Assembly (NCBI RefSeq): GCF_016019955.1
Contig: NZ_JAECRZ010000011.1
Span: forward strand, 60,995 to 124,994
DNA from: Thiosulfatihalobacter marinus
Lineage (GTDB): Bacteria > Pseudomonadota > Alphaproteobacteria > Rhodobacterales > Rhodobacteraceae
Reading direction: 5' to 3'
Length of the DNA stretch: 64,000 nucleotides
The translations under genes were made by a program, and so were the position numbers. Below the pieces are notes generated by a model. The model was not told where the DNA came from. It did not search any database and was given only the letters and a program-made list of their open reading frames with translations. Position 1 is the first letter of the stretch. The number at the start of each line of letters is the position of its first letter. Of the stretch, positions 43,425-52,148 are shown piece by piece.

Positions 43425-45932
43425 ATGAAAACGAATGTCAAAGCACTGGTTGTCGGCGGTGGCGCCGTTGGCACGTCGATCGCCTATCACCTGGCCAAGG
43501 CGGGCTGGGACGATGTGATGCTGATCGAGCGGGACGAGTTGACGTCCGGATCCACCTGGCACGCGGCCGGGCTGTTGCCGCTGTTCAACATGTCCTATGC
43601 GACCACTCATATTCACCAGTATTCGGTGGATTTTTACAAGACTCTGGAAGAGGAAACCGGGTTGAATGCCGGGTTCGCCGTGGTCGGCAACCTTCGCATG
43701 GCGCAGACGCAGGACCGCATGGACGAATACATGCTGTATGCCGCGACCGCCGAGACCTGTGGCGTGAAATACGAATGGCTGACCCCGGATCAGATCAGGG
43801 AACGCTGGCCGCTGATCCGCACCGACGATCTGAAGGGCGCGATCTATCACACCGAGGACGGCTATATCAATCCGGCGGATGTGACCCAGGCGATGGCCAA
43901 GGGTGCGCGTCAGCGGGGTGTGACGATCGAGCGCAAATGGCAGGCGGATGGCTTTCACTGGACCGGGACGCATTGGGAAGTGACCTGCACCAGGATGGTC
44001 GAGAAGGGCGGCAACCTTGTTGAAAGCGACGAGCAGGTCGTGATCACCGCCGAGCATGTTGTCACCGCTTCGGGCAACCATGCACAGCGCACCGCCAAGA
44101 TGCTGGGCATCAAGATGCCCGCGATCCCGGTGGAACATACGTTCATCGTGATGGACAAGGATCCCGAACTGGTCAAATGGCGTGACGCCGGCAATGCCGA
44201 GCATCCGGTGGTGCGCGATGCCGACGCGCAATCCTATGCCCGCGAAGAGCGGGGCGGCTGGATTCTGGGCATCTACGAGAATGGCGCGCCTGCGCGGTTC
44301 GAGCATGGCGTGCCCGACAGTTTCCGCGCCGATCTGTTCCCGCTTGATCTGGACCGGATCGCCGAACAATACATGGCCATGACGGAGCGCGTGCCGTCCT
44401 GCGCGGATTCGGGGCTGAAGGACGATTTCAACGGCCCGATCTGCTATACGCCGGATGGCAATCCGCTGGTTGGCCCGGCGCCGGGGCTGCGCAACATGTG
44501 GCTGGCCGAGGGATTCTCGTTCGGCATCACGGCCGCGGGCGGCACCGGCTATTACCTTGCGCAGATGATGGTGGATGGCGAAGCCGAGATCGACATGGCC
44601 TCGCTTGACCCCAAGCGCTACAGCCAGAACTGGATGACCACCGAGTTCGCCGCGCGCAAGAACGAGGAATGCTATAACCACGTCTATGTGCTGCATCACC
44701 CGGATGAAGAGCGCGAAGCCTGCCGACCGTTGCGCACCGCACCGGCCTATGATCGGCAAAAGGCGCTGGGTGCGCAGTTTGGCTGGGTGAATGGCTGGGA
44801 GCGCCCGAACTATTATGGGCCGCTGGATGCGCCGGAAAGCTTTGACCGTGAGGCGCGGTCGTTCCGGCGCGGCGCGTGGTGGCAATATGCCAGGGCCGAG
44901 GCCGAAGCCGTCCGCAGCGGTGTGGGCCTGATCGACGCCACCGCCTTTACCAAACATGTTGTGAAGGGGCCGGGGGCGACGGCGTTCCTTGACTGGTTCA
45001 CCTGTAACAAGCTGCCCAGGGTGGGGCGGATAAATCTGACCTACGCGCTGACCGCGCATGGCACGACGCGCACGGAATACACCATCGTGCGCAATGGCGA
45101 GGACAGCTATTATCTTGTCTCGGCCGGGGCGTGGACGGAATACGATGCCGATTATCTGCGCAAGGCCGCCGAGGACAAGATGGAGGCGTTCGGCTATATC
45201 GAGATTCAGGATGTCACCACACAATGGGGTGTGTTCGCGATTGCCGGGCCGAAATCGCGCGATGTGCTGAAGGCGGTGATCAAGGACGGCGATCCCGACA
45301 CGGCGCTGTCCAACAAGCGGTTCCCCTGGCTGAGCGCGCGCCGGATCGAGCTGGGCATGTGCCCGGTCAATGCGATCCGCGTGGCCTATACCGGCGAATT
45401 GGGCTGGGAATTGCATCATCCGATCGAGATGCAGAATTACCTTTGGGATCTGCTTCTGGCGGCGGGTGAACCGCATGGGATGAAGCTTGTCGGCGCAAGG
45501 GCGCAGAACTGGCTGCGGCAAGAGAAATCCTATCGCGCCTTTGGCAATGAACTGGGCCGGGACGCTACCCCGGCGGAGGCCGATCTGCCGCGCTTTATCG
45601 ATCTGTCAAAAGAGTTTCACGGCAAGGACGAGATGCAGGCCAGGGGCGTGCGCTCAAAATGCTGTACCCTTCTGATCGACGGGCCCGAAGATGCCGATCC
45701 CTGGGGCCGCGAGGCGCTTTATGCCGAGGACGGCACCCGCGTGGGGCGGCTGACCTCGGGCGGGTATTCGGTGCATTTCGGCAAGTCCATCGGCATGGGC
45801 TATGTTTCGCCGGATCTGGCGGTGGAAGGCACAAGGCTGAAGGTAAAGATGCAGGACAAGCTGTGGGATGCTACTGTCACCTGTGACAGCCCCTATGATC
45901 CGGGGAACGAGACCATTCGCAAGGACGGCTGA
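43425..45932 (+). CDS. FAD/folate amine dehydrogenase (dimethylglycine/sarcosine dehydrogenase-like)
   Basis: 835 residues. N-terminal DAO domain with the dinucleotide motif VVGGGAVGTS (9-18) and the flavin-linking His46 in STWHAAGL; C-terminal GcvT domain from about 430 (RSGVGLIDATAFTKHVVKGPGA; VAYTGELGWELHHP; final GCV_T_C barrel with GYVSPDLAVEGT). It demethylates a methylated glycine derivative and hands the one-carbon unit to tetrahydrofolate. ATG 43425 is preferred; a TTG at 43398 with AGGAAG just upstream is an alternative. The downstream membrane protein is coupled. Confidence 0.93.
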   Translation: MKTNVKALVVGGGAVGTSIAYHLAKAGWDDVMLIERDELTSGSTWHAAGLLPLFNMSYATTHIHQYSVDFYKTLEEETGLNAGFAVVGNLRMAQTQDRMDEYMLYAATAETCGVKYEWLTPDQIRERWPLIRTDDLKGAIYHTEDGYINPADVTQAMAKGARQRGVTIERKWQADGFHWTGTHWEVTCTRMVEKGGNLVESDEQVVITAEHVVTASGNHAQRTAKMLGIKMPAIPVEHTFIVMDKDPELVKWRDAGNAEHPVVRDADAQSYAREERGGWILGIYENGAPARFEHGVPDSFRADLFPLDLDRIAEQYMAMTERVPSCADSGLKDDFNGPICYTPDGNPLVGPAPGLRNMWLAEGFSFGITAAGGTGYYLAQMMVDGEAEIDMASLDPKRYSQNWMTTEFAARKNEECYNHVYVLHHPDEEREACRPLRTAPAYDRQKALGAQFGWVNGWERPNYYGPLDAPESFDREARSFRRGAWWQYARAEAEAVRSGVGLIDATAFTKHVVKGPGATAFLDWFTCNKLPRVGRINLTYALTAHGTTRTEYTIVRNGEDSYYLVSAGAWTEYDADYLRKAAEDKMEAFGYIEIQDVTTQWGVFAIAGPKSRDVLKAVIKDGDPDTALSNKRFPWLSARRIELGMCPVNAIRVAYTGELGWELHHPIEMQNYLWDLLLAAGEPHGMKLVGARAQNWLRQEKSYRAFGNELGRDATPAEADLPRFIDLSKEFHGKDEMQARGVRSKCCTLLIDGPEDADPWGREALYAEDGTRVGRLTSGGYSVHFGKSIGMGYVSPDLAVEGTRLKVKMQDKLWDATVTCDSPYDPGNETIRKDG

Positions 45933-46744
45933 TGCGCCGCGCACCATTGACTGTGATTCTGGTTTTGGCCGTGGCGGCATTGGTCGCCATGGCCTTTTTC
46001 GATCGCAACCCGGTGGTACGGGCCGCGCGGGCCTATGCCGAAGAGGTCGCGGCGGCAAGCGCGGTTCTGTATGTCTCGCTGCGCGGGGTGAACGCGGTGT
46101 TGTCGACGGCGCAAGAGGTCGAGGTGGGCGGATCGCTGGTGGTTTCGGGATCGGTGCAGCCGCTCAAGGCGCTGGAGCCGATTGACGACACGATCGAGCG
46201 CATTTCGGACCTGGTGTTTTCGGTGATGGTTGTCACCGGGATTCTCGCGGTGGCGATGGGGCCGGTCAGCGCCACGGGCAGCGCGCTGATTGCGCTGGCG
46301 GCGCTGGCCTGGGTGGCCGGGCGGCGGCTGGGTGGCGGGCCTGTGGCGGCGGCGCTGACCCGGCGGCTGGGCTGGTATGGCGCGTTTCTGGCGCTGGCGG
46401 TGCCGCTGGCATTCGTTGCGGCGTCGCTGGTGGCGGATCGGATGACAGCGGGCGTCTGGGCCAAACATGATGCCATTGTGCGCGAGATCACCGCCAGCGT
46501 TGCCGATCAGGCCGAGGTGAGCACCGGGCAGGAGGGGTGGTTTGCCGCCATGGCCGGGCTGGCGGGGGACGCAGAGCGGTATCAGACGCTGATGGGCGAA
46601 GTGTTTGCGCGCGCGGATGATCTGATCGGCAGCTATATCGCGATCCTGTCGGTCTTTGTTTTTCGGATCGTGATCCTGCCGCTGTTGGTGCTGGGCGCGT
46701 TTTTTGTGCTGGCGCGGGGGCTGGCGCAGCGCCCTTCGGGCTGA
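45932..46744 (+). CDS. Membrane protein of unknown function coupled to the amine dehydrogenase
   Basis: 270 residues with about five hydrophobic segments (7-23, 90-108, 113-130, 148-170, 230-258) around an alpha-helical periplasmic region. Its ATG overlaps the dehydrogenase stop by 1 nt (TGATG). No family recognised. Segment DDTIERISDLVFSVMVVTGILAVAMGP alternates polar and hydrophobic blocks. The tight coupling suggests it is needed together with the dehydrogenase, but generic readthrough is also possible. Confidence 0.75.
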   Translation: MRRAPLTVILVLAVAALVAMAFFDRNPVVRAARAYAEEVAAASAVLYVSLRGVNAVLSTAQEVEVGGSLVVSGSVQPLKALEPIDDTIERISDLVFSVMVVTGILAVAMGPVSATGSALIALAALAWVAGRRLGGGPVAAALTRRLGWYGAFLALAVPLAFVAASLVADRMTAGVWAKHDAIVREITASVADQAEVSTGQEGWFAAMAGLAGDAERYQTLMGEVFARADDLIGSYIAILSVFVFRIVILPLLVLGAFFVLARGLAQRPSG

Positions 46745-46809
46745 GCGCGCCCGCTCAGCGCCCGGCGGACCGGGCGTTGTCGGGACCGGGTGTCTGGCCC
46801 ATTCCGTTG

Positions 46810-47214
46810 TCAGTAGTCGCCCGGTGCCAGAATGCCGTCGCCATTTTTGTCCAGCGCGGTGAACCACTTGCGCAGCCCGGTTTCGAATTCGTCGCGTGTC
46901 ACCTTGCCGTCCAGGTTCGTATCGAACCGGTCACGGGCAAATCCGTTGACCGCGCGCCGCGCCAGGGGTGCGCCGGTTTGCGTGGCCGTTTCAGCGCGCG
47001 CCTTGTCAAATTCGGTATATTCGGCGCTGTCCAGCGCGCCATCGCCGTTCTTGTCAAAGGTTTCGAAAATACGAATGCGCAGCTGTTCCAGTTCGGCCCA
47101 TGTGACGCCGCCATTGTCGTCGAGATCCCAGTTTCCGGGAAAATCGCTTGCGGCGGATGCGGACTGTGCCGCCAGTAGGACAATCGCCGCGAGAGGCGTG
47201 GTGAAACGGTGCAT
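46810..47214 (-). CDS. Exported EF-hand calcium-binding protein with four loops
   Basis: 134 residues. Signal peptide (MHRFTTPLAAIVLLAAQSASA) and four DxDxDG-type loops: D30-E41 (DLDDNGGVTWAE), D54-E65 (DKNGDGALDSAE), D98-E109 (DTNLDGKVTRDE) and D122-D133 (DKNGDGILAPGD). The last ends one residue before the C-terminus and has Asp rather than Glu at position 12. GGAGATC precedes ATG 47214. Periplasmic Ca2+ binding is expected; partner unknown. Confidence 0.88.
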   Translation of the reverse strand: MHRFTTPLAAIVLLAAQSASAASDFPGNWDLDDNGGVTWAELEQLRIRIFETFDKNGDGALDSAEYTEFDKARAETATQTGAPLARRAVNGFARDRFDTNLDGKVTRDEFETGLRKWFTALDKNGDGILAPGDY

Positions 47215-47277
47215 GTGATCTCCGGTCATGACGTATGAAGGCGCTTGCGTGGACCATAGGGGCAATGGCGCGCGCTG

Positions 47278-47616
47278 TCAGCCCGCAGAAAGCTCGGCAA
47301 AGCAATCCAGTGCCTTGGCGGCATACATCTTGGAGGGTCCGCCGCCCATCTGGATGGTCATGGCCAGCACGTCGCCCACCTCTGCGCGGGTGGCGCCGAC
47401 CCTGACAAGCGCCTCGCAATGCAGCGCGATACAGGCGTCGCACCGCATGGCCACCGCAATGCCCAGCGCGATGAACTCCTTGGTCTTGAAGTCCAGCGGG
47501 CCGGTTTCCTTGACGGTCTGGCACAGGGCGCCAAAGGCGCGGTTGGTTTCGGGAATGGTGGTGTTCAGTGCCTGCAACTGGGTCCGTGTCTCGGCAAGTT
47601 TGTCAGTCCAGCTCAT
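47278..47616 (-). CDS. AhpD-like carboxymuconolactone decarboxylase-family protein
   Basis: 112 residues from ATG 47616 (CGGAGACC upstream); an ATG at 47634 would add six residues. The AhpD-type redox motif CDACIALHCEAL (CxxC...H) follows KTKEFIALGIAVAM, and QMGGGPSKMYAAKALDCF ends the core. Such proteins act as peroxidase-like thiol enzymes. An FNR-like box lies 60 bp upstream. Confidence 0.92.
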   Translation of the reverse strand: MSWTDKLAETRTQLQALNTTIPETNRAFGALCQTVKETGPLDFKTKEFIALGIAVAMRCDACIALHCEALVRVGATRAEVGDVLAMTIQMGGGPSKMYAAKALDCFAELSAG

Positions 47617-47675
47617 GGGGGTCTCCGGGGGCAATTTCCTTGCGCCCGGCAGACCATGAAGCCCGGGGGTGATCC

Positions 47676-47689
47676 TTGATTTTGATCAG
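47676..47689. promoter_or_regulatory. FnrL-like box upstream of the AhpD-like gene
   Basis: TTGATTTTGATCAG matches TTGAT-N4-ATCAA at 9 of 10 defined positions and lies 60 bp upstream of the start codon at 47616. Confidence 0.45.
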
Positions 47690-47700
47690 GTCAGTTGCGA

Positions 47701-48387
47701 TTACGCGGCAGGTTGCGGGCCATGCCCCTGGCTAGGTTTGTGCCAGCAAATCAGCAGGTTGTTGGCGGGCATTTCGATCATACCGGCAAATTCCAGCCGC
47801 GCCGCGGCCCCCCAATCCACCACATCGAAATCGCTTTTGTACCCGATTTCGGGGTCTTGCGCCTGAAGGCTGGCGTGAAAGGTGGCGTCGCCGTCGCTGG
47901 TAAGGGCATCGTCGCGCATGAAGGGGCCATAGATCGCCAGAAGCCCGCCCGGGGCCAGCGCCAGCGCGGCCTCGCGCACAACGCAGCGGGCCTCGGTTTC
48001 GCTGACCAGATGCAGGAGGTTGGACAGAAAGATCAGATCCTGACCGGGATGCTGACCGCCCCAGCCCGGGGCAGTGGCATCCAGCGCGACGGCGGGGGCG
48101 ATGTTGGACAGCGCCGCGTCGGCCGCATGGGCATCGATGCTGGTGCGCCGGGCCGCGTCTATTTCGGTGGGTTGCCAGGACAGGGCGGGCATGGCGCGGG
48201 CCAGGCTGACCACGTGCTGCCCGGTCCCGCTGGCCAGTTCCAGCGCGCGGCCCGACGGCGGCGCGATCTGGCAGAGCGCATCGCAGATGGCCTGGCTGTT
48301 GCGCGCGGCGGAAGGGGCGAAAAGCCTGCCATTGTCACCGGGTTGGGCAACCGAGGCGCTGTCAGGCAGGTTGAGACGACGGGGCAT
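47701..48387 (-). CDS. DUF938-family SAM-dependent methyltransferase
   Basis: 228 residues. DUF938 features: FAPSAARNSQAI near the N-terminus, the SAM motif ALELASGTGQHVV, DLIFLSNLLHLVSE and LAIYGPFMRD. Probably a class I methyltransferase with unknown substrate. Its ATG overlaps the stop of the upstream FAD oxidoreductase by 1 nt (TGATG), so the pair is translationally coupled. Confidence 0.9.
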   Translation of the reverse strand: MPRRLNLPDSASVAQPGDNGRLFAPSAARNSQAICDALCQIAPPSGRALELASGTGQHVVSLARAMPALSWQPTEIDAARRTSIDAHAADAALSNIAPAVALDATAPGWGGQHPGQDLIFLSNLLHLVSETEARCVVREAALALAPGGLLAIYGPFMRDDALTSDGDATFHASLQAQDPEIGYKSDFDVVDWGAAARLEFAGMIEMPANNLLICWHKPSQGHGPQPAA

Positions 48388-49463
48388 CAGGCAAATCTTT
48401 CCGGGGTCAGGGCGGCGCATGTGGCCGCGTCAAGTTCGGGTGGGTGGCCCGCGATCAGGTCTGCGGCCAGCTGTGAGGCGGCTGGTGCTGTCTGAAACCC
48501 GTACCCGCCCTGTCCGGCGAACCAGAAGAACGCCTTGTCGTCGCTGGCCGGGCCGATCACCAGATTGCGGTCAGGCGAGAAGGTACGCAGCCCGGCCCAG
48601 CTGGCTTTGAGCCGCGTGACGTCTTCGGTGACGTTTTCCTGATAGCGCGCCAGCCCTTCGGCCAGCACCATATCATCGGGCCAGGCATCGAAGGGGGGCA
48701 TCGGTTCTTCTTCGGCGGGAGAGATCAGCAGGCTGCCTGCATCGGGCTTGCAATACCAGGTTTCATGGATGTCGAGCACCATCGGCCAGCCGCTGACATC
48801 GTGTCCGCCGGGGGCCGGGATGCGGGCCATGGAGCGGCGCAGCGGGGTAAAGCCCAGCGGCGCGATGCCGGCAAGGGTGGCAACCTGATCCACCCAGGCG
48901 CCGGCCGCGTTGACCAGCATGGGCGCGCTGTGGGTCTGATCGCGGGTCGCAACCTCCCAGCCATGGGCGGTGCGGGTGATCGCGGTCACGTCCTGACCGG
49001 TCAGGACCGAGCCGCCGTTTTCGCGCACGCTGCGGGCAAATGTCTGGATCTGGCGGTCCGTGTCTATGTCATAGGCGGCCTCGTGAAAAGCGGCCAGACC
49101 CACGGTGTCCGGGTTGAGGATGGGAAACTTGGCGCGGGCTTCATCCATGGAGATGGGCGTGACATGGAAATCGTCACAGGCGCGGGCAAAGGCCGCCGCG
49201 TCACCTGGCGCGGCAACAAACATCAGCCCGCGCGGGCTGAGAAATCCGCCATGGGCGGTGGCGTGGAAATCGGCGCTGGCCTTGCTGAGCGCGACGGTGC
49301 TTTGCAACCCGTAATGCGATTCAAACAGTGCGGCGGATCGGCCAGAAGCGTGATAGCCAAGCGCGGTTTCGCGTTCCAGCAATGTGACCGTGCCAAGTGC
49401 GGACAGGCGCGCGGCGACCGAGGTGCCCGCGATACCACCACCGATGACGATGAAATCTGCCAT
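48387..49463 (-). CDS. FAD-dependent amine/amino-acid oxidoreductase (DAO family)
   Basis: 358 residues. Dinucleotide motif FIVIGGGIAGTSVAARL, YHASGRSAALFESHYG (flavin-side loop), VNAAGAWVD and the C-terminal FFWFAGQGGYGFQTAPAAS. Single-domain DAO fold like glycine or D-amino-acid oxidases; substrate not assignable. ATG 49463 gives the family length; a longer frame to 49910 runs into the LysR gene in another frame. Coupled to the DUF938 methyltransferase. Confidence 0.92.
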   Translation of the reverse strand: MADFIVIGGGIAGTSVAARLSALGTVTLLERETALGYHASGRSAALFESHYGLQSTVALSKASADFHATAHGGFLSPRGLMFVAAPGDAAAFARACDDFHVTPISMDEARAKFPILNPDTVGLAAFHEAAYDIDTDRQIQTFARSVRENGGSVLTGQDVTAITRTAHGWEVATRDQTHSAPMLVNAAGAWVDQVATLAGIAPLGFTPLRRSMARIPAPGGHDVSGWPMVLDIHETWYCKPDAGSLLISPAEEEPMPPFDAWPDDMVLAEGLARYQENVTEDVTRLKASWAGLRTFSPDRNLVIGPASDDKAFFWFAGQGGYGFQTAPAASQLAADLIAGHPPELDAATCAALTPERFA

Positions 49464-49552
49464 GTCTGTTCCTTGTGGCCGGGTGTCGAGGTCTTGAACC
49501 GGGTTGGATTCGGCGTGACGTTGGCACGGATTCAAGGCGGGGAAAAGGGGGC

Positions 49553-50395
49553 TCAGACCTGCGCCAGCAGCCAGGAAATCACGGTGTCGCGGGCCATGTG
49601 CGGGGTGTCGGGAAAGAGCAGGTAATAGCCGTGGCCGCGCTTTGGTGCGCGCCAGAGCGCGATCAGGGTGCCGTCTTTCAGCGCGTCCCGAACCAGCAGG
49701 CGCGGGGTCAGCGCGACGCCCTGCCCGGCAAGGGCGGCGTCGATGGCCAGCGCGGTCTGGTTGAACCCCAGCGCGGACCGGGGCGCGGGCAGGCCATGAT
49801 CGGTGAACAGCCGGGTCCAGTGGCGGTGGCCGTCTTCGATCAGGGGGAACCGCGCCAGTTGGGCCAGGTCCGTGGCCGGAGCGCCCAGGCCAGGGATGGC
49901 GACGGCGCACAGATCCAGCGGCGCAAGCGCGCGCGTTTGCAGATCGCCCGAGCGGGGCGGCTTGCCCTGACGGATCACCAGGTCGACGGAATCGCGGCGG
50001 AAATCCGAAAGGTGCTCACTGGCCTGTAATTCCAACAGAATTTCGGGGTGCGCGCGCGCAAGATCCGCCAGCCGGGGCACCAGCCATTTTGATGCGAGCG
50101 AGGGCGGCACCGACAGGGTGACGGTGGCTGGCGCCGGGCGCAACGCCAGTGTGGCCTGGTCGATCCGGCCCAGGGCGGCAGTGATCTCGCGGTGATAGCG
50201 CGCGCCCTGCGCGGTGAGCATCAGCCCGCGGGCCTGCCGGGTGAACAGCGCCACGCCCAGATCCGCTTCGAGCTTGCGCACATGTTGGGCCACGGCGCCC
50301 TGGGTGAGGTGCAGTTCGCGGGCGGCATGGGTGAAATTCAGATGCCGGGCGGCGGCATCGAACATGCGAAGGCTGTTGAGAAGGGGTTTGCGCAT
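49553..50395 (-). CDS. LysR-family transcriptional regulator (GcvA-like)
   Basis: 280 residues. Winged HTH at about 6-65 (LRMFDAAARHLNFTHAARELHLTQGAVAQHVRKLEADLGVALFTR, key S/T-A-x-x-L-x-x-T-Q-x-A-V-x-x-x-I), then a periplasmic-binding-protein-like effector domain (LVPRLADLARAHPEI, DLVIRQG). It is upstream of the FAD oxidoreductase/DUF938 pair on the same strand, and divergent from the atypical SDR; either could be its target. Start ATG 50395 (MRKPLLNSL). Confidence 0.92.
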   Translation of the reverse strand: MRKPLLNSLRMFDAAARHLNFTHAARELHLTQGAVAQHVRKLEADLGVALFTRQARGLMLTAQGARYHREITAALGRIDQATLALRPAPATVTLSVPPSLASKWLVPRLADLARAHPEILLELQASEHLSDFRRDSVDLVIRQGKPPRSGDLQTRALAPLDLCAVAIPGLGAPATDLAQLARFPLIEDGHRHWTRLFTDHGLPAPRSALGFNQTALAIDAALAGQGVALTPRLLVRDALKDGTLIALWRAPKRGHGYYLLFPDTPHMARDTVISWLLAQV

Positions 50396-50495
50396 CGGTG
50401 AGCCAATAGATTTCCTGCACTCTGGATGGAGAGAGCATGATTGGTCAAGCGGCAAAGCCGGGGCTAGGGTGAACCCGTAAAACAAGGAGATGGGC

Positions 50496-51191
50496 ATGAC
50501 CAAGGTAGCGATGATCACGGCTGGCGGAAGCGGTATGGGAGCGGATGCGGCGCGGCGGTTGCACGCGGACGGGTTCAAGGTGGCGATCCTGTCCAGCTCC
50601 GGCAAGGGCGAGGCGCTGGCCCGCGATCTGGGCGGGGTGGGCGTGACCGGATCGAACCTGGCGCAAGCCGATCTGCAAAGCCTTGTGGACAAGGCGATGG
50701 CGGCATGGGGCCGTGTTGATGTGCTGGTCAATTCGGCCGGGCACGGACCCAAGGGCGACATTCTGGAGATCAGCGACGATGACTGGCATCAGGGGATGGA
50801 AGTCTATCTGATGAACGTGATCCGCCCGGCCCGCATGCTGGCGCCGGTCATGGCCGCCCAGGGTGGCGGGGCCATCATCAACATCTCGACATTCGCCGCC
50901 TTCGAACCCGATCCGTTGTTCCCGACATCGGGGGTTTTCCGCGCCGGTCTGGCCAGCTTTGCCAAGCTGTTCGCCGACAAGATGGCGGGCAAAAATGTGC
51001 GTATGAACAATATCTTGCCCGGTTTCATCGACAGCCTGCCCGAGACCGAGGACCGCAGGGCGCGCATCCCGATGGGGCGTTATGGACACGCGGCGGAAGT
51101 GTCGTCGCTGGTAAGCTATCTTGCGGGCGAAGGTAGTTACGTGACCGGGCAGAACTGGCGCGTGGATGGCGGGCTGACACAGCACGTCTGA
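50496..51191 (+). CDS. Atypical short-chain dehydrogenase/reductase lacking the YxxxK dyad
   Basis: 231 residues from ATG 50496, six nt after AAGGAG (the ATG at 50490 touches the ribosome site). TGxxxGxG equivalent ITAGGSGMGAD (8-17) and NSAG (79-82; usual N-N-A-G) are present, and Ser131 sits in NIST. The positions of the catalytic Tyr and Lys hold Ser145 and Arg149. The fold is SDR, but classical hydride-transfer chemistry is unlikely or altered. Divergent from the LysR gene. Confidence 0.88.
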   Translation: MTKVAMITAGGSGMGADAARRLHADGFKVAILSSSGKGEALARDLGGVGVTGSNLAQADLQSLVDKAMAAWGRVDVLVNSAGHGPKGDILEISDDDWHQGMEVYLMNVIRPARMLAPVMAAQGGGAIINISTFAAFEPDPLFPTSGVFRAGLASFAKLFADKMAGKNVRMNNILPGFIDSLPETEDRRARIPMGRYGHAAEVSSLVSYLAGEGSYVTGQNWRVDGGLTQHV

Positions 51192-51207
51192 CCCGCCGGG
51201 CGCCGGT

Positions 51208-51789
51208 TCAGTAGGGGTGTTTCGCGCTGCGGTCATCGCTGAGCGACGCCTGACGTTCCAGCACCAGTTCCTCGATCGCGTCGGCCAGATGCGGCTCGGC
51301 GATGTTGTAATCCCCCGCCGCAACCCGCTTGCGGTGGGCGCGGATCATCACGTCGGCATGGGTGCAGCCGGCGGGCGGTTCGAACTTGTAGCTGGCCAGT
51401 TCGATCAGCAGGCCCAGCGGGTCTTTGAAATAGACCGAATCCATGAAGCCGCGATCCTTGATCCCGGTGTGGCCGATCCCCCTGTCATCCAGTCTTTTCA
51501 AGGACATGAGCAGGCTTGCGCGGCTGACATTGAAGGCGATGTGATGCACGCATCCCGGCTCGGTGGGCGTGCGGCGCGGATCGGGTTTGCGGTCTTCATT
51601 GGTGAAGATGGTGATCAGCCGCCCGTCGCCGGGATCGAAGTACAGATGGCCCTCGCGCGGGTTGTCGAGATTGGGTTGATCAAAGATGAAGGGCATCCCC
51701 AGCACGCCCTCCCAGAAATCGATGGATGTCTGCCTGTCGGCGCCGGTGAGGGTGATGTGATGGACACCCTGGGCCTGGATTTTGCGCAT
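51208..51789 (-). CDS. VOC-family (glyoxalase/extradiol dioxygenase-like) protein
   Basis: 193 residues, two beta-alpha-beta-beta-beta modules. Likely metal ligands are His10/11 in VHHITLT, His82/83 in VHHIAFNV and Glu130 in LLIELASY. Residues ~140-190 form an extra helical tail. Metal-dependent lyase, dioxygenase or glyoxalase-like activity; substrate unknown. Convergent with the atypical SDR (16 nt apart). ATG 51789 is preceded by AGGAGG. Confidence 0.88.
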   Translation of the reverse strand: MRKIQAQGVHHITLTGADRQTSIDFWEGVLGMPFIFDQPNLDNPREGHLYFDPGDGRLITIFTNEDRKPDPRRTPTEPGCVHHIAFNVSRASLLMSLKRLDDRGIGHTGIKDRGFMDSVYFKDPLGLLIELASYKFEPPAGCTHADVMIRAHRKRVAAGDYNIAEPHLADAIEELVLERQASLSDDRSAKHPY

Positions 51790-51925
51790 GTCGGTTCCTC
51801 CTGTCTGCAAGAGTTTAGGCGCTCTTTTGTCAGGTTCAAACCGGCACGGTTGCACGAGACATGTGCAGGGGGGCACGAATCACGGTTAATGCGTTGAAAA
51901 GGCGCAATAACCGCCAGTCGGCAGC

Positions 51926-51954
51926 ACGTCGGTATTACGTCGGTATCACGTCGG
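51926..51954. repeat. Phased 11-bp repeats, second array
   Basis: ACGTCGGTATT, ACGTCGGTATC and ACGTCGG in direct succession, matching the array at 24322-24354. It lies 137 bp upstream of the VOC start. Confidence 0.7.
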
Positions 51955-52098
51955 GTTGAGACCGGCGGATCGGAACGTTTAACAAGACGCGCGTTGCACG
52001 TTGGTCGTCGGCCGTGGATACGCGGCGCTGACAAATGGCCGCAGACCGTCACGCGACTGACGTTCGATGGGCGGATCGTTGGCCCGGCAGGGTGCATG

Positions 52099-52127
52099 AA
52101 AAAGGCCCGCCAGAGCAGCGGGCCTTT
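52099..52127 (-). terminator. Rho-independent terminator of the BMP-type ABC operon
   Basis: GGCCCGC/GCGGGCC stem with a 7-nt loop; on the minus strand it is followed by TTTTT. 22 nt downstream of the binding-protein stop. Confidence 0.85.
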
Positions 52128-52148
52128 CGTAGTTCGTTTCGAACCGGA

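Larger units (their letters stand above)
51790..52148. other. 359-nt region between the BMP operon and the VOC gene
   Basis: No gene seen. It holds the terminator of the ABC operon (52099-52127) and the second 11-bp phased repeat array (51926-51954); the rest would contain the VOC gene promoter. Confidence 0.5.
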
